A DNA stretch of 64,000 nucleotides from Cytophagaceae bacterium (lineage in GTDB: Bacteria > Bacteroidota > Bacteroidia > Flavobacteriales > Flavobacteriaceae): contig PALD01000045.1 in assembly GCA_002710685.1 (NCBI GenBank), forward strand, positions 106,273-170,272, given 5' to 3'. Position numbers and translations under genes: made by a program. Position 1 is the first letter of the stretch; every line of letters starts with the position of its first letter. The notes under the pieces were generated by a model. The model saw nothing but the letters and a program-made list of their open reading frames with translations, was not told where the DNA came from and ran no database searches. Below, one piece after another: positions 58,358-64,000 of the stretch.

Positions 58358-61300
58358 ATGAAATTGAGCCTGGTCAAATATCCATGGATACTTTTTTTTG
58401 TGCTCATCCTGGTATCATGTACCACTAAAAAAAATCCAGGGACCCTCTTTATATTGCGCAGTTCTCAGGATACGGGAATCGATTTTGAAAATAAAATCAT
58501 TGAAACCGATACTTTCAACATCCTCACAGATGAATATATTTTTAACGGAGGCGGTGTCGCAGTCGCAGATTTTAATGGGGACGGACTCTCTGATTTGTTT
58601 TTTACCGGTAATGAAGTGCCTAACAAACTCTACATAAACCTAGGAGGTTTTAAATTTCGGGATATCTCAAAAACAGCCGGTATTGAGGCTTCCGCCAAAT
58701 GGAATACAGGAGTGGCCATTGTGGACATCAATGAAGATGGGCTACCTGACATTTATGCTTGTGCCGCAGATACAGGTGGGCGCGAAAGGTCAAACGTGCT
58801 TTTTGTCAACCAAGGGGTGGATGATGAGGGTATTCCTTACTTTACAGAGATGGCCTCTCAATATGGTATAGCTGATGCCAGTAATAGTATGCACGCTACA
58901 TTTTTTGATTATGACCTGGATGGTGATTTGGACTTGTACGTGCTCAATGATGAACTAGGAAAAGGGCTCCCAACAAATTATAGGCCTAAGGTGACAGATG
59001 GTAGCTCTACAAGCAATGACCATCTTTACCGCAATAATGGTGATGCAACATTTACTGATGTTACCAGGGAGGCAGGCATAATCATAGAAGGTTTTGGGCT
59101 AGGGGTTGCCATAGGTGATTTAAATATGGATGGCTGGCCAGATATTTATGTAAGCAATGATTATGTGACTAATGACCTGATGTACATCAATCAAAAAGAT
59201 GGTACTTTTTCTAATGATATCAAGGGAAGGATTAGGCATCAGAGTAAATTTTCAATGGGTAACGATATCTCAGATTTTAATAATGATGGCTTCCTTGATA
59301 TCATGACTCTGGATATGCTGGGAGAATCCAGTTACAGGATGAAGACCACCATTTCTGACAACCCATATATCTTTACCACCCTCAACAACAGGTTTGATTA
59401 TGAATCTCAATATGTACGCAATATGCTACAGATGGGTAACGGGCCAGAAGCACCTTATAGCGAAATAGGCATGCTCACCGGTATTGACAAGACAGACTGG
59501 AGCTGGTCACCACTATTTATGGATGTTGACAATGATGGTAAACGGGACCTTCTTATCACAAATGGGTTTCCACGGGATATAACTGATAGGGATTTTGGTG
59601 ATTTTCAATTGGAGGTCAGCCGCTTTACACCTCCCGGCAAGATACTTGATTCCATACCCGTGATCAAGATTCCTAATTATGCCTACCGCAATATGGGCTA
59701 CATGGATTTTGATGATATGGAAGAAGAGTGGGGACTCAGTATCCCATCTTTTTCCAACGGTGCGGTCTATGCTGATCTGGACAATGATGGAGACCTTGAT
59801 TATGTGGTCAACAATATCAATGATAAGGCCTTTGTCTTTGAAAATACACTCAATACAAAAAAAGGCAACCACTTTCTCAGGATTCAGCTTAAGGGCACCA
59901 CAAAAAACCCCTATGGAGTAGGCACAAAGGTCTTGGTCACCTTTCAAGATGGCCGTACAGAATTCTTTGAACAGTACCTTTCCCGGGGCTATATGTCATC
60001 AGTAGACCCCATCATCCATTTTGGTACTGGCGAGGAAATGGAAATCGCATCCCTGGAGGTGCTATGGCCAGATGGCAAATATTTTAAAAGAGAAGGCATT
60101 GCCGTAGATCAAACCTTGGTAGTCAATTATAATGAATCCTCGGTAACTTCGCCTAAAACCTTGAAATTTCCATTTGTTGCACCTGTGAAAGAGCATGATT
60201 TCCTCTCGGTAAAAGACAGCCTCAAGCTAGACTGGGTTCATAAGGAGCAGGATGTCATAGACTTCAACATGCAACGTACACTGCAGCATAAATTCTCACA
60301 AAATGGCCCATGTATTGCCGTGGGCGACCTTGATGGCAACGGAGTTGAAGATTTTATAGTGGGCAGTGCATCACGGTATTCTCCCACACTGTTTTTTCAA
60401 GGGGAGGATGGTAGCTTCCGCGAAAGCGAACTCTACACAACCGATGAAGAGAAGGTACATGAAGAAGAGTCCATAGCACTTTTTGACCTGGACAATGATG
60501 GCGACCTGGATATGTACCTGGTCTCGGGCAGCAATGAATTCTTGAACCCCACGACAGAGCAGGTCGATGTTCTATTGATCAACAACGGTAAGGGTAAGTT
60601 TACCCCGGCACCCCAATTGATGCCAGAGGTCAAGGCCAGCGGCTCCGTGGTAGTTGCACAAGATTTTGACGCTGATGGGTTTACTGACCTCTTTGTGGGC
60701 GGCAGGACACCCATGGGGGCTTTTCCCACGGTTGAAAATAGTTTCTTGCTCAAGAACGAGCATGGAAAACTGGTAGACGTTACAGATGCATATGCCAAGG
60801 ACCTGCGCAAGGCGGGCATGTTGACTGATGCCACCTGGGCTGATGTAAACGGTGACAATAAACCTGATCTAATCGTGGTGGGAGAACTCATGCCGGTGAC
60901 TATTTTTATCAATACCGGCTCATCATTCAACAAGATGCAGTCCACAGGGCTTGATGAATATCTGGGCTGGTGGGAAAGCGTCACGGTATCAGATTTTGAT
61001 GGCGACGGTGACATGGACCTGATTGTGGGCAACATGGGGGCAAACAATTTTTATCATCCCTCAAGGGAACATCCCGTTACGGTACTTGCCAAAGATTTTG
61101 ATAAAAATGGAGCCATAGACCCCATCTATTTTGCCTATCTCAAGGATAAAGATGGAGAGTTTAAATCTTTTCCCGTGCATTTTTGGTCAACCATGAATCA
61201 ACAAAGTCCCATTTTTAGGAAAAAGTTCAAATTGTACAAAGAATATGGTGAAGTTACACAAGAAGAACTCTTTACCCCACAACAGCTTGAGGGAGTAATG

Positions 61301-61714
61301 GAGTTAAAGGGTAACTATGACCGCAGCAGCTATATAGAAAACCTGGGTAATGGGAAGTTTAAGATGGTAGCCTTGCCCCCCGAGGCACAACTGGCCCCCA
61401 TGAATGACATTGCCGTTACAGACTATAACCAGGATGGAAACCTGGATGTGCTCCTGGTGGGCAATGATTATGGCAACGAGAAATTCATAGGTAGTCTTGA
61501 TGCCTCAAATGGGCTGTTGTTACAGGGAGATGGTAATGGTAATTTTATCTCCATACCCACGTACAAGAGTGGTTTTAAAGCTTCTGGGGATGCAAAGGCC
61601 ATTGCCAAGATAAAAAACAAGAACGGTGATGATATTTTTATCGTGACCCAGAACAGGGATAGCTTGCTTAGCTATTATCCTAGGCTAGTGAAGAAACAAG
61701 AATTAGAACAGTAA
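58358..61714 (+). CDS. FG-GAP/VCBS-repeat lipoprotein with ASPIC/UnbV domain
   Basis: An 1118-residue lipoprotein (signal MKLSLVKYPWILFFVLILVS before CTTKK). About 14 calcium-binding FG-GAP-type motifs occur in two blocks (roughly 60-500 and 640-1080), for example VADFNGDGLSDLFFTGN, DYDLDGDLDLYVLN and DFDGDGDMDLIVGN. They predict two beta-propellers. Between them lies an ASPIC/UnbV domain at about 505-590 (GVGTKVLVTFQDGRTEFFEQ). Such proteins often follow SusC/SusD pairs and probably help bind ligands at the surface. It ends at a terminator and a palindrome. Confidence 0.88.
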   Translation: MKLSLVKYPWILFFVLILVSCTTKKNPGTLFILRSSQDTGIDFENKIIETDTFNILTDEYIFNGGGVAVADFNGDGLSDLFFTGNEVPNKLYINLGGFKFRDISKTAGIEASAKWNTGVAIVDINEDGLPDIYACAADTGGRERSNVLFVNQGVDDEGIPYFTEMASQYGIADASNSMHATFFDYDLDGDLDLYVLNDELGKGLPTNYRPKVTDGSSTSNDHLYRNNGDATFTDVTREAGIIIEGFGLGVAIGDLNMDGWPDIYVSNDYVTNDLMYINQKDGTFSNDIKGRIRHQSKFSMGNDISDFNNDGFLDIMTLDMLGESSYRMKTTISDNPYIFTTLNNRFDYESQYVRNMLQMGNGPEAPYSEIGMLTGIDKTDWSWSPLFMDVDNDGKRDLLITNGFPRDITDRDFGDFQLEVSRFTPPGKILDSIPVIKIPNYAYRNMGYMDFDDMEEEWGLSIPSFSNGAVYADLDNDGDLDYVVNNINDKAFVFENTLNTKKGNHFLRIQLKGTTKNPYGVGTKVLVTFQDGRTEFFEQYLSRGYMSSVDPIIHFGTGEEMEIASLEVLWPDGKYFKREGIAVDQTLVVNYNESSVTSPKTLKFPFVAPVKEHDFLSVKDSLKLDWVHKEQDVIDFNMQRTLQHKFSQNGPCIAVGDLDGNGVEDFIVGSASRYSPTLFFQGEDGSFRESELYTTDEEKVHEEESIALFDLDNDGDLDMYLVSGSNEFLNPTTEQVDVLLINNGKGKFTPAPQLMPEVKASGSVVVAQDFDADGFTDLFVGGRTPMGAFPTVENSFLLKNEHGKLVDVTDAYAKDLRKAGMLTDATWADVNGDNKPDLIVVGELMPVTIFINTGSSFNKMQSTGLDEYLGWWESVTVSDFDGDGDMDLIVGNMGANNFYHPSREHPVTVLAKDFDKNGAIDPIYFAYLKDKDGEFKSFPVHFWSTMNQQSPIFRKKFKLYKEYGEVTQEELFTPQQLEGVMELKGNYDRSSYIENLGNGKFKMVALPPEAQLAPMNDIAVTDYNQDGNLDVLLVGNDYGNEKFIGSLDASNGLLLQGDGNGNFISIPTYKSGFKASGDAKAIAKIKNKNGDDIFIVTQNRDSLLSYYPRLVKKQELEQ

Positions 61715-61731
61715 GGTTTAACTAGTTAGTA

Positions 61732-61782
61732 AAAAATAGGGTTGACCGTTGCTTATGCTAGGTAATGTGCAGCCCTATTTTT
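61732..61782 (+). terminator. terminator of the SusC/SusD/FG-GAP locus
   Basis: AAAAATAGGG (61732-61741) pairs with CCCTATTTTT (61773-61782) around a 31-nt loop, with T residues at the end. Confidence 0.65.
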
Positions 61783-61783
61783 A

Positions 61784-61799
61784 TTTGGCTTACGCCAAA
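61784..61799. repeat. palindrome TTTGGC-TTAC-GCCAAA
   Basis: Perfect arms, directly after the terminator and about 30 bp before the IS110 remnant. It is the reverse complement of the copy at 11550. Confidence 0.8.
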
Positions 61800-61829
61800 T
61801 TTTGATTTCCCTTGTTTTATTTTAATGTA

Positions 61830-62180
61830 CACCATATCCGGAATTTCGGGCAGTTCGACTCTTGGCGAAAGTTCTCGAGATATTGTGGGCTGGAGCCTTA
61901 TGAGCACCAACCGGGAAGTAGTCTAAGGAAAAGGAAACAATGCCACTGGATTGACGATAGGAAGATGAAGAGCTTATTGAGCAGGGCCAGTTTGTCAGCC
62001 ATACGGTACGACCCTGAACTAAGGGAGTATTACAAGAAAAAAGTAAAGGAGTGAAAACCAAAAATGCTGGCCTTGAACATTCCCCGGAACAAAAAACTGT
62101 CCAGGGCCTTCTCTGTGATTAAAAGAGATACACCAGAGGTGGTCTTGCAGAAAAATCAGCTTGAAAATAAAGTGAAATAA
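61830..62180 (+). pseudogene. IS110-family transposase remnant (C-terminal end only)
   Basis: Only the last part of the transposase remains. FDSWRKFSRYCGLEPYEH, SGSS-like PGSSLRKRKQ and SLLSRASLSAIRYDPELREY match the Transposase_20 domain of IS110 elements. A TGA at 62052-62054 interrupts the frame after KKKVKE, but the frame resumes with KPKMLALNIPRNKKLSRAFS and ends at the TAA at 62178. The TGA stands where a Gly (GGA) is expected. The N-terminal RuvC-like catalytic half is absent, so the element is dead. It marks a past insertion between the SusC/SusD locus and the last operon. Confidence 0.85.
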
Positions 62181-62347
62181 GTTTGGTTTTTGATTTTGGA
62201 ATACCTGTATAAGAAATAAAATTTAAATGCCGAAAGTTATAAATTCAAGCTTTTGGAACAGGAGGATTATGTCTTAAATTTAATAAAGAAAAGAGTTGTT
62301 TTTTACCTTAGTTCTTTGTTACCTGCTGGGCTTTTCTGCTTTTTTAT

Positions 62348-62917
62348 TCACCCTATATTCTTTCTAATTCTGCTTAACGAAGATTGGGTTATTCCTAAAT
62401 AGGAAGCCAAATAGGAAAGCGGAATTCGATTGGCGAGATTTGGAAATTTTTCAAGGAACGACAAATAACGTTCCGTGGCATCTTTGGTCATCATTAAACT
62501 AATTTTGTCCACTTTTTCCGCCAATGCTTTTGATGTGATTTTTGTAATGATATTGTCCCATTCTATAATGGTCATCGAGAGTTCTTTCATTACTTCTTTA
62601 GATAGCAAGATATACCTACAATCCGTTATTGCTTGAATATATTCAGTAGCAGGCATGCCTTGATTATAGTTATTTATATCTGCAACAAATCTGTTTTCAT
62701 CAAAAAAGAACTTGGTCACTTCATCACCTTTGTTGTTATAATAGCAAACCCTCATTATACCATCTGTCAAGAAAATTATTTCTCGTGGTATTTTTCCCGC
62801 TACTTGGTGGTATGCACCTTTTTCTATGTTTTTTTCGACAACTTTATTTGTGATAAGGTTAATTTGCTGTTGGTTAAGGTTGCCAAACTGCAATAGATAG
62901 TTAATAAGTGCTTCCAT
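62348..62917 (-). CDS. Crp/Fnr-family transcriptional regulator
   Basis: A 189-residue protein. A cyclic-nucleotide-binding-like beta-roll covers residues 15-115 (GAYHQVAGKIPREIIFLTDG and VTKFFFDENRFVADI). A dimer helix follows, then a C-terminal winged helix with IPLSYLASYLGITQSSLSRI. The phosphate-binding cassette of true CRP (GExxxxxA/R) is not evident and no Fe-S Cys cluster is present, so the effector is unknown. It begins 4 bp after the dehydrogenase stop codon and is probably co-transcribed and autoregulated. Confidence 0.85.
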   Translation of the reverse strand: MEALINYLLQFGNLNQQQINLITNKVVEKNIEKGAYHQVAGKIPREIIFLTDGIMRVCYYNNKGDEVTKFFFDENRFVADINNYNQGMPATEYIQAITDCRYILLSKEVMKELSMTIIEWDNIITKITSKALAEKVDKISLMMTKDATERYLSFLEKFPNLANRIPLSYLASYLGITQSSLSRIRKNIG

Positions 62918-62921
62918 AATT

Positions 62922-63725
62922 TTACTTGAACTGGCTCATCAACATTTTGTCAAATAATTTGTCGGATAGTATTTTCCGCATAAAAAGCATCGGTTTTGCC
63001 ATCGCTCCACCAGCATATCTTGTTTTTGGGTGCTTTGCTTCTATACTTTTTCTTATCAGCTTGGCAATTACAATGGGGTCAGAAGCTTTTATATCTGAAT
63101 ACATTTTAATTAAACCATCTGATAAATTTTTATAAGCTGAATTTTCAGAAACTTTTTTCAAAAACCCCATTCCTTTTCCTTCCATTTCTGAGTTTGTTCC
63201 ACCTGGCTCAATAACAATTACATCAATCCCAAATTGTTTTACTTCGTTGCGAAGTACATCGCTTACTCCTTCAATCGCGAATTTACCTGCCGAATACCAA
63301 CCGCCCATTGGCATCCCGATTTTGCCTCCGATAGAAGAGATGTTTACAATTTTTCCTGACTTGTTTTTACGCATATTTGGTAAAACTTTTTGTATCAACC
63401 TCAACACGCCAAATAAATTTACATCGAGCATATTTCTACCGTCTTGAAGTGGTACATCTTCTAAAGCACCATAAAAACCAGCACCTGCGTTGTTTACCAA
63501 AACATCTATTTTTCCTTCTTCTTTAAGAATTTGATTTATACAGGTTTCTGCACTTTCTTGCTGGGTAACATCCAACGATATGGGTTTGATTCCGTAAGTT
63601 TCCAATGCTCTCAATTTATCAATTCTGCGAGCCGCACCATAAACTTTGTATCCGTTTTGTGCCAAATAAATAGCAGTCGATTTACCAATTCCAGACGAAG
63701 CTCCAGTAACTAAAACGGTTTTCAT
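62922..63725 (-). CDS. short-chain dehydrogenase/reductase
   Basis: A 267-residue protein starting MKTVLVTGASSGIGKSTAIY. The cofactor motif is TGASSGIGKS, the structural motif is NNAGAGFYG, and the catalytic set is Ser in VNISSIGG followed by YSAGK (YxxxK). PGG near VIEPGGTNSE follows. It is a classical NAD(P)-dependent oxidoreductase of unknown substrate. The frame upstream of 63725 is rejected because homology starts at MKTVLV. First gene of a two-gene operon with the Crp/Fnr regulator, adjacent to the IS110 remnant. Confidence 0.92.
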   Translation of the reverse strand: MKTVLVTGASSGIGKSTAIYLAQNGYKVYGAARRIDKLRALETYGIKPISLDVTQQESAETCINQILKEEGKIDVLVNNAGAGFYGALEDVPLQDGRNMLDVNLFGVLRLIQKVLPNMRKNKSGKIVNISSIGGKIGMPMGGWYSAGKFAIEGVSDVLRNEVKQFGIDVIVIEPGGTNSEMEGKGMGFLKKVSENSAYKNLSDGLIKMYSDIKASDPIVIAKLIRKSIEAKHPKTRYAGGAMAKPMLFMRKILSDKLFDKMLMSQFK

Positions 63726-63780
63726 TTTATTGATTTTTAAATTTATGAAAGCAAAGTTTGTGTTTTTTAAAATAAAAATA

Positions 63781-63796
63781 TTTGCCATTTGGCAAA
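63781..63796. promoter_or_regulatory. operator-like palindrome upstream of the dehydrogenase/Crp-Fnr operon
   Basis: TTTGCCA (63781-63787) and TGGCAAA (63790-63796) are perfect 7-bp arms with a 2-nt centre, 56 bp upstream of the ATG. On the minus strand it overlaps a TTG that could serve as the -33 element. It is a candidate binding site of the co-transcribed Crp/Fnr protein. Confidence 0.45.
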
Positions 63797-64000
63797 AAGT
63801 AATCTTGGGCTATTTTCTAATTTGTTTCAGGTTTATTTTTTCGCCTTGCACCATAACGATTTGACTCGTATAACCGTCAGTTAAGGCTTATATGCGTTAA
63901 TTTCCGGTTTATAGATCAGGAGTTTCGGGATGTATCCACTTTACTCAGGAAACACACCAAAACGCATTTTAAGCAAGATTACATGCTGTTGCGCAGTATA
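63797..64000. other. unassigned right end of the window
   Basis: No gene could be supported. Short open frames reach the edge on both strands (minus: QQHVILLKMRFGVFPE before a stop; plus: MYPLYSGNTPKRILSK), but neither matches a family that I recognise. Confidence 0.4.

Noticed and set aside
60433..61047. 204-codon open frame antisense to the FG-GAP protein gene
   Set aside because: Ser/Pro-rich low-complexity translation caused by the repeated Asp/Gly codons on the other strand; the sense frame has clear domains.

Overview
The window looks like chromosomal DNA of a member of the Bacteroidota, most likely class Flavobacteriia. The evidence is C-terminal type IX secretion (T9SS) sorting domains with a PNPVS motif on two secreted proteins, a SusC/SusD pair, many SCxx-type lipoprotein signals, promoters of the Bacteroidota form TTG-N18/19-TANNTTTG, and a general lack of Shine-Dalgarno sequences. 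No rRNA, tRNA, CRISPR array or intact prophage was seen.

Layout. 1-3.2 kb: envelope membrane operon (DUF4129-type protein, six-helix membrane protein, SpoIIM-like protein) divergent from an RDD protein. 3.2-13.9 kb: housekeeping and envelope genes (EEP phosphohydrolase, aldo/keto reductase, coiled-coil membrane protein, zincin lipoprotein, methyltransferase, YkgJ protein, secreted M28 peptidase, cyclophilin lipoprotein, CoA pyrophosphatase, acyltransferase), interrupted by an AT-rich stretch with an orphan gene (10.2-11.6 kb). 14-22 kb: two beta-lactamase-fold serine hydrolases, a nucleotide-transporter-like protein with HEAT repeats, and an exported dikinase-like protein. 22-28.8 kb: ECF sigma factor with a probable membrane partner, NDH-2, class III cyclase, a T9SS protein and two small cytosolic proteins. 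28.8-34.6 kb: a 25-codon lysine-rich ORF in its own transcription unit, then a surface-protein cluster (transthyretin-like, phage-collar-like, 1318-residue T9SS protein, PID-type small protein). 34.7-38.7 kb: tesA-like gene divergent from ybbA-ybbP-like ABC genes. 38.8-42.6 kb: the oxidative pentose phosphate genes, gnd divergent from zwf-pgl. 42.7-51.4 kb: TonB receptor, SnoaL-like and pentapeptide proteins, a self-regulated XRE/membrane cassette, DUF3124 lipoprotein, NAD(P)-binding protein, MFS exporter, lipoprotein, small proteins and an O-methyltransferase broken by an in-frame amber codon. 51.5-61.7 kb: seven-haem cytochrome c, SusC, SusD and a 1118-residue FG-GAP/ASPIC lipoprotein. 61.8-64 kb: IS110 transposase remnant, then a short-chain dehydrogenase/Crp-Fnr operon.

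The most unusual signal is not a gene. A family of 16-17 bp palindromes of form TTTNGC-(4-5 nt)-GCNAAA, with compensating changes at N (G, C or A), occurs at least 15 times with perfect arms and several more times in decayed form. It sits mostly at gene 3' ends but also inside coding sequences. The second most interesting item is the 14-22 kb block, which places an ATP/ADP-translocase-like membrane protein beside an exported protein with the domain order of glucan water dikinases (phosphohistidine domain before the ATP-grasp domain).
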